Below, piece by piece: positions 1-12,300 of a stretch of 64,000 bases of DNA; the stretch's first letter is position 1, and the number at the start of each line of letters is the position of its first letter. The notes beneath the pieces were generated by a model that saw nothing but the letters and a program-made list of their open reading frames with translations, made no database searches and was not told where the DNA came from. The position numbers were made by a program, and so were the translations under genes. This DNA is from Zopfochytrium polystomum (Eukaryota; Chytridiomycota; Chytridiomycetes; Chytridiales; Chytridiaceae), in assembly GCA_025765615.1 (NCBI GenBank), contig JAIVFJ010000048.1:1-64000 (forward strand). The letters run 5' to 3'.

Positions 1-613
1 GCCTCAACGGTGTCTCCCCTCAACTGTGGGGCCAGGGGCTTTGTTTGAGGCAAGAGATTTTGGGGTACAATCCCAATTCAGCACGAAGAATCGTGGAAGG
101 TGGTGGTGGAGGGCGACCTTCCACCTCACGCTGGCGGCGATCTGGCGACGATCTGGTGTCAATAAAATGTGAGGGAGCTGCAGTGTGGAGCGGCGAGTCA
201 AGGGAGGTCGCTGGGTGAAGGTGGTGAAGCAGGGCTGCGTCGAGTGATGCCAAGAGCGGTGGCGTGGATGGCCAGGGGGGTGGCAGCGGCGGTGGCAAAG
301 GTGCGGTGCACGGAGAGAGAGACTTTCCGCTGAGGATCGCCGAGGGGTTCGTGTGTCAGGGTGCAGTGCGATATTGAGGAGGCGCTTTGACGATCTGGCA
401 GCAATCTGGAGTCAATCTGGCGGCAATCTGGCGACGATCTGGTGATCTGGCGTCAATCTGGTGTCAATCTGGCGGCGGCAAGGCAGTGGGGAGCAGTGGC
501 AAGGTGGTGGAGGGTGGCGGTGGAGGGTGGCAGCAAAAGGTCTCAAGTGTCAGTTGACAAGTTTTCTTTTTTTGGCTTCCTAGGCTCAAATTTCAACATC
601 CCTCCATCGTCAT
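1..613. repeat. Non-coding edge with short tandem repeats
   Basis: No convincing gene. From about 388 to 478 the sequence is a degenerate tandem array of an 11-12 base unit resembling ATCTGGCGGCA, with variants such as ATCTGGCGTCA. Two more units lie near 137-160. The open frames here are low-complexity and overlap one another on both strands, as expected from repeat-derived sequence. Confidence 0.6.
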
Positions 614-1000
614 TTGTTCACCACTTCCCACCCCCCCACCGTTTGGGCATTCGTTGCAGCCACTCTACAGTCTTGGGTTGGCCACCCTCCCCAAGTTTCC
701 TGGGTTTGTGGACACAACAGTGACACTGGCAACAAACGAGCAGACAAGCTGGCATCATCTGTACCCTCAACTTCTGACCCAACCTCTTTACCAATCCTCT
801 CACAACAGATCCTCCTAGCCACTGCCTTCATAACCCTGCTGCCTCTGTCCTTAAAACCCTTGTCACCACTTTCCATCAGCTCCTTCTTGACACTCATCAA
901 CTCATTTGGATTCTCTGTTGCGACAACACCATCTCTTGGGAGAAGTCACAGTCCATCAAGCCATCTGACAAGTTCTCCAAGCCCCGCAGATCCCCTCCAC
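614..1000 (+). pseudogene. LINE (non-LTR retrotransposon) RNase H relic
   Basis: The + frame beginning near 614 contains a stretch reading VSWVCGHNSDTGNKRADKLA (around 690-750). This matches the last conserved block of LINE-encoded RNase H domains (V-x-W-V-x-GH...GNE-x-AD-x-LA). The frame then drifts into proline/serine-rich sequence with no reverse transcriptase in the window, so this is the tail of a dead, 5'-truncated copy. The downstream end is approximate: the Tc1 relic starts on the other strand at about 1140. Confidence 0.55.
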
Positions 1001-1139
1001 CAGTTTCCCAGGCCCCTCACGCTCGCTCCCAAGCCTCTCACCCACTGTCAACCCCTTCCCTTCCACCCACTCCATCATCCCATGGAATTTGTAACAGCCC
1101 TTCACAACTCTAACAACCTCACTGTACCTCTGGAACCTT

Positions 1140-2061
1140 CTAGAACATTCCTTCATGGACCTGTGTGGAACCTTCTTTGCTTTCCTGACTTGCCTTGTTC
1201 GTAATGGCACCCCAAACCATTTGAGATCCGTCGCCAAACTTTTTTGTTGGTTGAATTTGATGATCTTGAAGTGGCGTTCCAGGAATTCTCCAAGCATACA
1301 TCATGCCGTCTGATCCCTCCATATTGATCTTTGACTTGTCTGACCAAATGACGCACTTAAAGTCCTCAACTGTCCAGTTTTGATATTGAAGGGCAAACTT
1401 GAGGCATGTCAGGAACAGGGCAGGACAGGACAAGGCAGACAAGGAACTGAGAGGAGTGATGATTGTATTGGAAACAATAATTCACTTCTCTCAGTTCCTT
1501 GTCTGCCTTGTCCTGTCCTGCCCTGTTCCTGACAAGGCAAGCGTTTTTGTGTTTTGTGGTCAGGGCCAGCCATTTCTTCTTCTGTGAACCTTTGAGACTG
1601 ACCTCTGAGATTGAGCACCTGACTGTCTCAGGTGAGACAGTCTCCCCAGTGTCTTGTTCATACGTCTGGGCCAGTTGCACTGCAGTTTTAGCTTCTCCAG
1701 ATGTGATTGCTGAGCAAATAGACGTTTTTGCAGGGAAGAGAGCTTCCTTGGATATCCAGGTGAAATGTGGTAAACAGTATGCATTCCCACTTTCACATTG
1801 GCAGCAATTTTGCGACCTGAGTGGCCTTGGTCAAGGAGATTTAAAATATTATTTTTTTTTCAAGTGGGATTGGTTTCATGAATCTTTTTCGGAGCTGGAT
1901 GAATCCAACAGGGCCGGGGGTTTTGCCAACAAACTCTCCTTTATATACCTGCTCAAACTGCGGAAAAAGTTTGGTGGAAAATTTAAACATTGGAGATCAC
2001 AACCAGGATGAACATTTTTCCGATGCAAACCCTCAAAATTGTGCCAATGGATCGAGATCAT
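1140..2061 (-). pseudogene. Tc1/mariner-type transposase relic
   Basis: Minus-strand fragments resemble a Tc1-family transposase. An N-terminal helix-turn-helix stretch with TGETVSPETVRCSISEV lies around 1560-1680. The start of the DDE domain, with VIWSDKSKI then YAWRIPG and MVWGAI, lies between about 1390 and 1200. The first catalytic Asp (WSD) is visible; the remaining acidic residues are lost because the frame ends at 1140. Frames are broken by shifts and stops, and a 128-bp palindromic element interrupts the gene at 1407-1534. No terminal inverted repeats of the parent element were recognised. Confidence 0.7.
1407..1534. mobile_element. 128-bp palindromic MITE-like element with AGGCA target duplication
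   Basis: The element starts TGTCAGGAACAGG and ends with the reverse complement CCTGTTCCTGACA. The arms stay near-perfect inverted repeats for about 53 bases each around a short central spacer (near 1461-1482). It is flanked by AGGCA at 1402-1406 and AGGCA at 1535-1539, a 5-bp target-site duplication. Removing it and one AGGCA makes the surrounding Tc1 transposase readable across the site (…KNACL then FALQYQNW). It encodes nothing. A second, one-armed copy lies at 41766-41846. Confidence 0.85.
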
Positions 2062-2690
2062 TTGAAGGCCTCAATCTTCCTCTGCTGACCGCTTCCCCAC
2101 TTTGGTAACACACTTTCACACTATTACCCAGCAAGCACACTGAATTTCAGGAAGAAACCTTCGCTTGTTCACTTGGGAGGGGGTTGGACAGTCAAGTGAA
2201 AAAAATGTTGGCACAATTTTGTGAGCCACTGTAAATGTTTTTGTGTTACTCAAAAAGAGTGTTCTGGAATGTTTCCACAGGCGTGATCTTCAGTCGAGAT
2301 GTGAAGCGGTCCCCCCTCCCGTTGCCCCATATATATTTTTTTTTTTTTTTTTCGCTATTGCGACTGTTTTGGTGTTAGCGAGCCTTTGAATTTGTCACCA
2401 TAATCTGGCCCATTTATGGTTTGGCGCAAAAATTGCCAGCGCTCAGAAGATGCTGCGCCCTGCACTTCGTCTGTCCGTTTCCGGGACCTAACCCATCCTG
2501 ATTCCTGAAGCCGTGCGATCAAAAAACCCAGATCCGCCCACCCCAATTATTTTGCCGAGACGCAATAAACAAACCAAACATGACTCGAAGGTGCGGAAAG
2601 TGGGCTGCACACGTTGACTTTTTTTTTTTTTTTTTTTTGATATCATAAAAGAGTACTAGCAGTACGGTGGTGCAGTCAACCATCCACCCA

Positions 2691-2723
<33 letters not shown>

Positions 2724-2833
2724 GGATGGGCTCATAGAGCAGGCACCCAGCGAACCCAGCGAGGTGGCAAGAGTCCTTGCCACCAAGAGCACGCGAAGAC
2801 AAAGAGAAGAAGCAAGCGATTGCCGAACTGGCC
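2062..2833. other. Intergenic, homopolymer-rich
   Basis: No gene seen. Contains T runs near 2335-2352 and 2619-2638 and an A run near 2695-2720. The short frames crossing these are low-complexity. Confidence 0.5.
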
Positions 2834-4524
2834 TCAATCGTCCTCCTCCCCCTCCTCATACTCGTCTCCGTCTAACCCGAAAGGGTGGACGTTCATTGGT
2901 ACGTCCTTCGGCACCGTTATTCCACCAGATGAGCTCGTTAATTTGACGGGGCCGCCAGCAACGGTAACAGTACCGCCTTCACGAAAGACCAATGGAGCGG
3001 TGCTCGCCCGCCGTGCGCCGTCGCCCTCATCGTCAAACACAGACTCAGGATATAGCTCAGCGGAGCCAATGCTGTCACGTACACTGTTGTTCGCGCCATC
3101 TGCCACGCCGCCATCGCCGCCTCCGCCGCTTCGGCCAGCAGCCGCGACTTCAGGTCGCACAACAAAGACATCGCCACCGCCGCCGCCGGACTTTCCCTTT
3201 CCCAGAATGGAGCGTTGCAGGAAGGACCGCACACCCCCTGCCGCAGTGGGGGCAGCGTTAGATGCGCCGGCCGTCTCTCCAAACGCGTTTTTCACGACGC
3301 GTGGGGGGCCGCCGTGGGAATTCCCTTCGTCGTCTCCGTCATCGTCTTCGTCGTCCTCTTCCTCGTCACCAACACCATCGTCGCCGCCGCCACGCCTGCT
3401 TTCGCGCGGGTAGCGCGCACCGCTGGCCGCAACGGCCGTCGCCGACAGCGAGGCGGCGGACGATGACGCGGCGGACACGAGCGCGACAGAGGTCGGCGCT
3501 GAGGCAATTGAGTCGAGGCGCGGGGAGGACGACGGCGGGTTGGTCGATACCGACGATGTTGAGGCGTGGGACTTGCGGGGCAGCGCGACCGCAGCCGCCA
3601 CCGTCGCTGCGGCGGCAGCGGCGTCGCTGTCGCCGTGATTATCGCTGTCCGCGAGTTCTCCATCGCCTTCTTCTGCGATGCTGGCGTCCTCTGGGCGGGT
3701 GGACACAACGAACCGTGTAATGGGCTGCGTTTGACGTTGCTCGACCTGATCGAGAATGGTCGACTGCTGTGATGGCGGCATGGAGGGAGCGGCCGCACCG
3801 CCGCCGCCGTGCTTTGCAAACAGTGACGCAAAAGGCGGCCGCGGGGACGGTGTGCCTTGGCGGACAATTGGGGTTTGCGGTTTCAACGTGGCAGAAGTTG
3901 TGGAAAGGAGCTGGGTCGGGGCGGTAGCGAGAGTTGTGGTTGGGGTTTGGCCTGGGTTTGGCGGCTGCTGTGGGCTGGACGGTGCTTCGTGAGTCGCCAA
4001 ATCAGTTGAGAGGTCGTCATTGGCCTGAGGGCCCGCCGTTACCGGTTGTGGTTGGTCTGGCGAAGTCGGTATTGTCGCCGGAACGGCCAGAGGTGGTGTC
4101 GGACCGTATGGAAGGGACGAGGGCATTCCATCAGGGGCCGACGCTGCTGGTTTGTCGGAGAGCGGCTGGATTTTGCCTGACGGCGACGCGGCTTATTCAA
4201 ATCGAGGGGAGAAGAATGCGAGGTGTCAGCATAACGGCGAACAGTAGGGGAGCAGGAGCACGAGGGAGCTTGGTGTGGAGGAGCGTAGAAGGTCGACATG
4301 CAAAACAGATAATTGATTTGACAAGCGAGTCCTCGTCGCACCGCGAAGGCCCACGAGAAGAAAGCCGTACGGTGAACGGCAAAGAACGGAAGAGAGGGGG
4401 TCGAGCAGATGGAGCTTATTGGTGGAGCGGAATGGGGCGGCTGGCTGGAGCAGGCAGTGGACGACAGTAGGATTGCAGTCGTACATGGAGGCCGTTTGGA
4501 GGCACCGCCGCAACAGCTGAACAT
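2834..4524 (-). CDS. Hypothetical acidic low-complexity protein with N-terminal Cys pair
   Basis: I do not recognise the family. The model has a 40-nt first exon (4485-4524) reading MFSCCGGASKRPP, an intron 4177-4484 (GTACGA…TCAG) and a second exon 2834-4176; the join keeps frame and gives 460 residues. The protein is rich in Ala, Ser, Pro and Gly. It has an acidic run of Glu/Asp after its middle and a glycine-rich segment with GKGKSGGGGG, and ends in an acidic tail (EEGEEDD). No transmembrane segment is visible. The CC near the N terminus could be lipidated, but that is inference. The alternative start at Met 31 (4126) would lose the Cys motif. Its start faces the DUF2855 gene across about 460 bp. 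Confidence 0.5.
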
Positions 4525-4983
4525 CCGTGAGAGGAGGAGTGGAAGCACAGGCTGACGGCGTCAGGGCACACAAGAGTACCGCCAATCGGGTGAGCGAGCG
4601 GCAGAGACCAACAGAGAGGCCGGAATGCGCCTTGCGTCGTTTTGCGTGGCTCAACGCCACGATCCGGTGCGGATAGCGAGGAGTGATGCAGTGGATCGAT
4701 TGTGCTTTGGCTGGATGGTGGGGTTGGTGTGGTTGGATTGGAAGGTCGAGAGATGACAATTTCACAACTTCACTCGTTTTCTTCCGTGCGGCAGAAAGAA
4801 AACTGGGTGATGATTGTGGCTTCGCGAGGGGCCGTGCGATGCAACTCGCCGAAAGCCAGACAAGCTTGTACACGAAAACAGACAAAGGCGAAAGAAATAA
4901 AACAAACAAAGAAGAGGGAGAGAGAGAGAGAGAGAGAGTGAGAGAGAGAGAGAGAGAGAGACAAAAATTGAAAGAAAAAAAAT
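4525..4983. promoter_or_regulatory. Divergent intergenic region with GA microsatellite
   Basis: Lies between the inferred start of the minus-strand acidic protein and the DUF2855 gene. A GA repeat occupies about 4916-4960, followed by an A-rich stretch running into the ATG at 4984. The Ser/Leu repeat frames on the opposite strand are translations of this microsatellite and are not genes. Confidence 0.5.
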
Positions 4984-6606
4984 ATGAATAACGCAATAAT
5001 GCAGGCTGAGCTCGAGGTCACGCTTCGCCGGCCGGACGATGTGCGAGCTGTGACGTCGCCGCTCCGCCTGCTGAGCGACAACGGCGGTGTCGGCGTAGTT
5101 CGTGTTCGGATCGATAGATTTGGTGCGTTGCCAGAAAAAATCGACTACTGCTATACTGCCGTTTCGTGCGACGCGCGTGCAGATGACGATGACGATGTGG
5201 TGATTGGTGGTGATGATGAATGATGGTGATGGACCTCGAAGGAGAGCCTGCGTTACGATGGAATTCAGAAGCCAACAAATCACCCTTAACGACAACTTCA
5301 ACCGCGCTACACTGTAAAAAACCAACTCAGGCCTCACTGCAAACAATGCTACCTATGTCATCCTAGCAGAGAGCTTCCAGGTATCAAAGGAGGCAGGCTG
5401 CCAGCGCAGCCTGCGCTAACCTGGCATGGCCAATAACTTGTTTTCACAACAGTACAAGGACTTTTTCCCCACTGCCACGCCAGACACAACCACCAAGATC
5501 CCGGTCTGGGGCGTCGCCACAGTGATTGCCTCAACTCACAAAGCCGTCCACGTCGGTGAAAGAATTTACGGCTATTTTCCCGCCGCCGCCTACTATGACT
5601 TGATTCCAAACAGTACGTTGCCACAGTCAGGCTTGGGTTTTCATTTGTCTCTTTGCGTTAATTGGCCTCGCTCACGTTTACCAGAGGTCACCGATCTCTT
5701 TTTTGACGTCAGACGACCGCAGCTGCCTGGCGACAGGGTCGTCTACGTATGTTGTCGGCTTGAACGATTGTATTCGTGTTTTTCACCTGTTAATCTATTC
5801 CACAGAACCAGTACTTCCGCTGCAAGCACGATCCCATGTACTCCGCCGCAACCGAAGACATCACTATCATCTTCAGGCCACTGTGGGCAACTTCTTACTA
5901 CCTTTTTGATATGGGCGCGACCAATGGCTTTTTTGGTGCCGACGCGGTTGTTGTTATTTCTGCCTCCAGCAAAACTGGCTTCTGCTTTGCCCAATTGGTT
6001 GCCGAAGCGGTCAAGGCAACGTCGCGCCCACTGAAAATCGTCGGAATGACCTCGTCAAGGAGCAAAGTCTTCGTCGCTGGTCTCGGAGTCTTCACAGACA
6101 CAGTGGATTACGGCGCCAACGTGGATGCCGGCGCTGCTAACGTGGTTGCAGCCGTACCGACAGGGAGAGTTGCTATATTCGACTTTGCCGGAAGCGTCCC
6201 AATCCGCAGTGCGATTGTAAAGGCTCTTGGCTCGCGGGTCGCCAAGGGGGTTGTCATTGGTTTGAGTCACTCGGAAACCGCCGTCGCGTCATCCCAGTCT
6301 CCCAAGGAAGGCAAGGATCGCGAGGCGCCAAAGGCGAACGTGGACGAACACTTTGAAATGTTTTTTGCGCCAATGTGGGCGCAGGAGCGCATTCGCAAGA
6401 TTGGCGGAGCCGAGAATCAGAGGCGGATGGTGGAGGGTTGGCAGGTATTACTGCGAGACGTGCGGAAATGGATCAAATTCCGCGACAGTGTCGGGGTTGA
6501 AGCCGCTCTACGAGTCTATGAGAAGGTGCTCAAGGGCACCGTTCCTGCGGATGAGGCGCACATTCTCACGCTCCTTTCTGAGGGCAACTCGCGCAGCTCG
6601 CTTTGA
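4984..6606 (+). CDS. DUF2855 family protein
   Basis: Five exons: 4984-5122, 5331-5380, 5453-5612, 5685-5746, 5806-6606; 403 residues. The joined N terminus reads RFGLTANNATYVILAESFQ, then YKDFFPT…IPVWG and GERIYGYFP, the pattern of DUF2855 proteins, an uncharacterised bacterial/fungal family whose fold I believe resembles zinc-independent medium-chain reductases. The central region has a Rossmann-like DAVVVISASSKTG, fitting nucleotide binding, and later VAIFDFAGS. The ATG at 5426 lies inside intron 2 and is not the start; the family motif spans the splice before it. An A-rich leader precedes the start at 4984. No catalytic residues are known to me, so I assign no reaction. Confidence 0.85.
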
Positions 6607-6838
6607 AAAGAAAATGCGTCCTCGCACAATGACATTTTTTTTTCAATCCCCGACACGCTGGCTCGTCTCCGCCCTGGCGGGGTGGTTGGAAAAAGAAGGA
6701 AACGCCCTCGACGGTCCTCACTCCGTTCTCTCTTCAGCCCAGCTCTGTGTAGGAGGAGGGTGGAGGAATCAGGAGGACAAGGAAGGAATGATAACTCTAA
6801 TGCTGCAGTCGTCACCGCCAATCTCCGCCTTTCTCAAC

Positions 6839-8831
6839 ATGCGAGCAGTTTCCTTGCTTCACGCATCTCGCACCCTGTACCCACTTGCGGCCCTTTTCAC
6901 GCTCGTTGTTCTCGTCACCAAATGGATGCCCGCAATCTCCCCCACCCGTCCTCGAAAGTAAGAGCCCAACGCTTTTCCACAGCGTCCCGCTCAAAAACTG
7001 TCTCTCTCAGGCTCGACCACCTCCCGATCGTCGAAGCACCTCCACTCCCAGCGCCTAGCAGCCCCTTACGATTTGAGAGACTGCGGGGCTTCATCTTTTG
7101 CCGTATTTTAGAGAACTCTACTTTGGACACCCTTGCCTATGTGATCCCATGGAACGGCAGTGTCACGGAGAGGCAAGCTTCGCTGGACGAAGTTGTCCAG
7201 CTGATCGACGCCAGAGCAAGCAAGATCCAGGAATCTGTAATGGAAAAGTACGGATCCGTGGAGCCAGAGGTGAGTTTTTGGCCTCGGTCGCAAGGCCAAA
7301 ATGTCATGTAACCTCACAACCAATTGCTTGCTGGGATAACATTTTCAAAAGGACACTTATCGATTCGCCTGCTACTCGGCCGGGGAAGGCTCAAATCCCG
7401 CTGCAAAGCTCAGTCGGACTCCGCTCCTCGTCTCGCTCGACCCTCTCAACTATCACTCCGTTGTCCTGCCCGCGATAAGAGGGACGCTACCGCCAGCGCA
7501 AATCACATCCACCAGGAGCTCGCGGCGGAAATACAGGCTCGCCTATCTCGTCATGATTCACGGTGAAACCGGTCCGACCATGGCGAACACAAAGTCACTT
7601 ATCTCAGAGTTGGACGACGGGTCGGCCGTGTTTCTGATTCATGTGGACCTAAGATTTCCAGCGCTCTTCGATCGGGTCCAAAGTTGGATCAACGACAGGA
7701 ACAGGATAGTCGCGGAGCGACAAGAGAGCGATGGGAATCAATCTGGTAGATTGACTCGGTTGATTCGATTCGCCGTCTAACCGAACTCGTCTTGCCGTAG
7801 CGACGATCGGCGGAGCAGCAACTGGCAACGTTTTTCTTGCAAAGTTCCGCTATCGCGGGATGTGGGGCCACATCTCGCTGGTGTGGATGCAGCTATCGGG
7901 GTTTTGGGAGCTCCACGACCTCGCCGAGTGGGACTACGTCATTAATCTTTCGGCACACGATTTCCCCCTCCGACGCAGTCGCGAAATTCACCGACTCTTA
8001 TCCAAGGAAGAAAATCGCGGGCGCAATTTTATACGACACTGGTCTGAACCCGGTAAAACTTTCAACATTTTCTCTTTGAATGCCGGTCTCATACGCCGCC
8101 CTGTCCAGTACAAACGGCGGTGCGCTTGTACCGCCCGCACCTGCCCCGGTCGGATAGACCCAGTGTCGAGTTTTCTATGACAGAAATTACGCACACAGTT
8201 GGATTGCGATCGCCCCCGTTTTTGGAGTGGACGTGGTGCAAGCATCACCAGTGGATGATGCTGACTCGCGAATTCGTTCACTTTCTACGTGCTGATGAGC
8301 CAACCCTTCATGTACTTGCCTTCATGGAGCACACTTGGATCCCCGACGAAGCATTTTTCTGTGCAGGTGATTTCTACTTTTTTCTTTTACTTCACGTTTC
8401 GACTGTCCGGGTCGCCTGTCGCATTGTCGCGCAGTTGGTACTCACTGACACAAAACACTTTTCATACTTGACAAGCAGTTGCCATCAACCGACCGCGGCT
8501 GTCATCGACAGTGATATCATCCAATAAGCGTTTTGCCGAGTTTGGTGACGGCATGATGCACCCGCACGTCCTTGACATCGGCTGGACTCACAAATTTCCG
8601 GAAAATGACGAGGTGGGCGCGGAGCCAGCCTACTATTTTGTGCGCAAGGTTCAGCAGTTTAGCGGCGACTGGTTTGACGACGAAGACGAGGAGGGCGCCG
8701 GGGACCGCGCGGCTGCGGCTGAGCCGTCCAGCGGACAGAAGCTTGTAGAATGGATCCGGGAGAAGCATCTGGATCGCCACATCGTGCCCGATGGCTACGG
8801 AGATATTGAAGGAAAGGCGTGGGTGTTATGA
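6839..8831 (+). CDS. GT14 (core-2/xylosyltransferase-like) glycosyltransferase, copy 1
   Basis: Six exons: 6839-6957, 7011-7269, 7352-7745, 7801-8052, 8109-8366, 8479-8831; 544 residues. The N terminus has one hydrophobic segment (YPLAALFTLVVLVTKW), as in type II Golgi glycosyltransferases. The catalytic region contains YLVMIHGET, ELDDGSAVFLIHVD, GHISLVWMQLSGFWEL and VINLSAHDFPLR, the hallmarks of the Branch domain shared by core-2 N-acetylglucosaminyl- and peptide xylosyltransferases; the later block has WTWCKHHQWMMLTREF. The exact sugar cannot be read from sequence. An in-frame ATG at 6788 could add 17 residues. It is a paralogue of the minus-strand gene at 14183-16545, with every intron position shared. 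Confidence 0.85.
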
Positions 8832-9321
8832 GTACGATGTGTGTTACCGGTTTTTTTTTTGTTTTTTTTTTTTTTTTTTGGTCCATTTTTTTTCTTTTCT
8901 ATTTATTTTACAGCATTTTATTTTATTTGTTTATTTGCGAGTCTATTAGTCTCTGTGCCTAAGCCATATATATATACTTTATAATCTTCAACGGGCACTT
9001 TTAAACTCTGCGATTGTCCCACTTGAACTAGCTTGACTGACTGACAGACATTATTGTCCGCGCAATCCCCTTTTTTTTTGGGGGGGGGGGGAGGTCTGAC
9101 TGCTGCGGTAAGAACAGGGGCCAAGCTGGTCGCGCGTCATCGTCGTCATGTCGGGTGCGTTGCCAGTGTGTGTGGCGGGTCGGACGGCGGCGTCTGGCCG
9201 CGTCTTTCGCATTTCTTCTTTTTTTTCTTCTCTTTTTTTTCTTTTTTGCTTTTCTTTTTTTTTGGCTTCTTTTTTTTGAATATTAATATTTGACAACATA
9301 AATAAAAAAAGAAAGAACGAA
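8832..9321. other. Intergenic, T-rich
   Basis: No gene. Long T runs at about 8851-8879 and 9070-9079 next to a G run, then a T/C-rich tract (9218-9276) and an A-rich leader just before the ATG at 9322. Confidence 0.5.
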
Positions 9322-12300
9322 ATGATGGAATGCGGCTTCCCGATCAACCCCAAGAGGAAGGCCGCCCGCACCACCACCACCACCACCACCACCAGGACCA
9401 ATGATGAGGCAGCAGCAGCGCTGGGGGGGCGGCGCCGGCGGCTGCCTCATCCTCCGCCGCATACCTCCACCGTGATGGTTGGATCGGGGTTCTTTCCGCT
9501 GACGGAAACTGTCGCCGCAAACAACGACGACGTCGACGACGACGACGATTTCCTGCCCAGCCCGGTTCGTCCCGTCTCGGCGGCAAAGTCCCGGGCCGTG
9601 GCACAGGATGATTTGGAGCACGAGCATCTGACCCCACTGCCACTGCCAGGCCGAAAGAAGAAGAAGCAGCGGGTGCAACACCCCCGCCCTTGCTCACCCG
9701 TCACAGCAGCTGTCACAACAGCTGCAACAGCTAATTCGCCCGACGTGTCCTCGTGTCGGGTTCAGCCAACTGCCGGCGCTGAGCTCCCAGGACATTTTAA
9801 ACGCCTGCTGCGAACCTTTCGCGCCATCAATACTGTGTATTCTTTCGTCGCCCTCCAACGACAAATCACATGTACATACGAGATGCTAAAGCCCAGTGTT
9901 GATGCGATGCTACACCAAAGTGAAGAAATCTCACCAGAAGGAGGAGCTGGCGGCCTTGAAGATGATAACGACTTTGAAAAGGAAAACCATCATTCTCTGC
10001 GCCTGGAAGATCTCGCGTCGGTCCGAGTGCTTTTGCCTGACGTTGTGGACTTGTATTGGGCTGAACGTAGCAGCTTGGTCGAAGCATCAGTGTTTGACCT
10101 TGCAACCAACACCGGAGGGGCGGGCGTTGGGCGGTGGAAGCAAAATGCCTCGGTGGGGGAGGATGATTTCGCTCTCGTAATCGAGTTCAAAGACGTGGGA
10201 CGAGCGAAGGCCGCAAAAGGCAAGAGGTACAAACGAGACGGATGTGGATACATGTTTTTTGACCCAAATCTTCAGAGTGTTGGACGCGAAAGGATTTCGC
10301 ATAAATTCGGACAAGCTTTCGCTGGTAAAAGAAGCTGCGCAGCCGTCATCTGGTATATCAGTACTATCGAAGCTGGTGGATAGACGGAACCGTAACTTTG
10401 AAGCGGCGCTTATGCTCTTCCACCAAACGGCTGTTGACCAAGTAAATATTGATATCTTCTCACAAATATTCCCGAAGCCTGAATGTGTTGTTTTCACCTC
10501 GGAAGGCTGCCAATCCCACACAAAAGCTTCGCCGCCTTGCACTCTCAGCAATTCCGCTGTCGCCAGATGATACTACCTCCAAGAATGAAGATTGTGCCCC
10601 TGTCCTAAAGAGCTGGATGCTGACGAGTGGAGAAGATACCCTAAAGGACCTGCTTGATCAATTGCGAAATGCACCGATTTACGTCGATCAGATAGTTGAG
10701 AATGGTTGGATTATTAATGAGGCACGAGCACCAGTTTTTGGTCTGTGGGGCGAAACTTTTAAAAATTCGTTAATCATCAAACCTACAGCTCAGCCAGCGA
10801 AGAGACTTTCAGACTCAATTAAGACAGCCTTGCTTTCTTGCCGAGGAATCAACGATCTGTACATCCATCAGGCAAGAGCGATCGATCACATCGATGAAGG
10901 AAGCAGTGTCGTTGTAGCAACTTCCACCTCGAGCGGCAAGTCACTGGTTTACCAAATTCCAGTTTTGAAAGAGCTCGAGTCGAATCCAGATGCGCGGGCA
11001 TTCTTCATTTTTCCCACAAAGGTTTGACACGAGAAAAGTAAATTCGGCGCTCACTGTGCTCAGGCACTTGCACAAGACCAGAAGCGTTCTCTGAAGGAAA
11101 TTCTCTCATTCTGCCCTCGCCTGTCTGATGTCGAAATTGAAACCTATGATGGCGACACGTCTCTGTGTGGATATGAACGTTCCCGCATTCGCGAGCAAGC
11201 AAGCGTAATATTTACAAATCCAGACATGCTACATGTGTCCATTTTACCCAACCACGCAAGATGGAAGCCATTCCTGGAAAATTTGCGATTTGTTATCATT
11301 GACGGTGTGATGTCGACTTCATTGAACTATCATTTGTCGTTATTTGACAGCCTCTTTCAGAGCTACATTACTACTCTGGCCGTTTTGGAGCGAATTGCGC
11401 CATGGTCATGCGACGGCTGAGAAGGATTTGTGCCCTGTACCATAATTACAATATACAATTCATCAGCTGCTCAGCCACGATATCCAACCCAACTAGGGTA
11501 CGTTAAGTTGTCCAGGTCTGGTGCAACAAACTATCTGACGGTGGTTGGTTCAGCATATGAAAGCATTCGTCGGAATCGAAACTGTCGCGGCAGTGGAACT
11601 GGATGGATCTCCGTGCGGTCGAAAGCATCAAATCATTTGGAACCCCCCACTTCGCAATCCCTCGGAGTCTCGTCAGGGACGCCATAGTTTCCTTGAAGAG
11701 GGTGTGAAAGTGTGCGCGTTACTGGCTTGCCGCCGTGTCAGATTTATCTGCTTTGCGCGAGTAAGCAAATCGACCGTTGCAAAGAAAGCATAAAAGCTGA
11801 AAAAAGTTGGTCAATCCAAGGTTCGAAGTATGTGCGAACTGCTTCTTCGAGAGCTACGAGATTTTTTGTTGGCTGGTGAAGTCCCTGAACTGGCTGATTC
11901 CATCATGTCTTATCGCGGTGGCTACACTCCGGAGGAGCGGAGAGATATTGAGCGACGAATGTTTAAGGGGGAGCTCTTGGGTAAACCAATCCTTGCGCAG
12001 TTCGTGTCTCATTTGCCTCATTTTCTTTGGCAGGAATTGTCGCAACCAATGCGTTAGAGTTGGGGGTCGACATTGGCTCTCTGGGTAAGTCTAAATAGCG
12101 ATGACTTTTTCAGTAACCTTTCCAGGGTGCATTAGATGCCGTCGTTCATCTGGGATTTCCTTTCAACCAAGCCTCTTATAGACAACAACTTGGTCGAGCG
12201 GGTCGACGAGAGAAAGAATCGGTTTCAATAATGGTAAGTAATCATTTTGAATTCATTTCAGTGATTTTCGGCGATTAGATTGCGAATGGAGAGAACCGAA

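Noticed and set aside
388..478. CRISPR-like array
   Set aside because: Units are short, contiguous and degenerate with no spacers, in a eukaryotic genome.
4762..5346. Ser/Leu-repeat frames opposite the GA tract, and similar frames at 41511, 52100 and 62157-62780
   Set aside because: They are translations of dinucleotide microsatellites with no conserved sequence.
5426..5452. ATG at 5426 as the start of the DUF2855 gene
   Set aside because: It lies inside an intron; exons from 4984 restore the family motif TANNATYVILAESFQYKDFF across the splices.
11305..11360. HRQ1 missing its DEAH/DELH box
   Set aside because: Splicing out 11305-11360 joins GAC G to AG CTA CAT and restores DELH.
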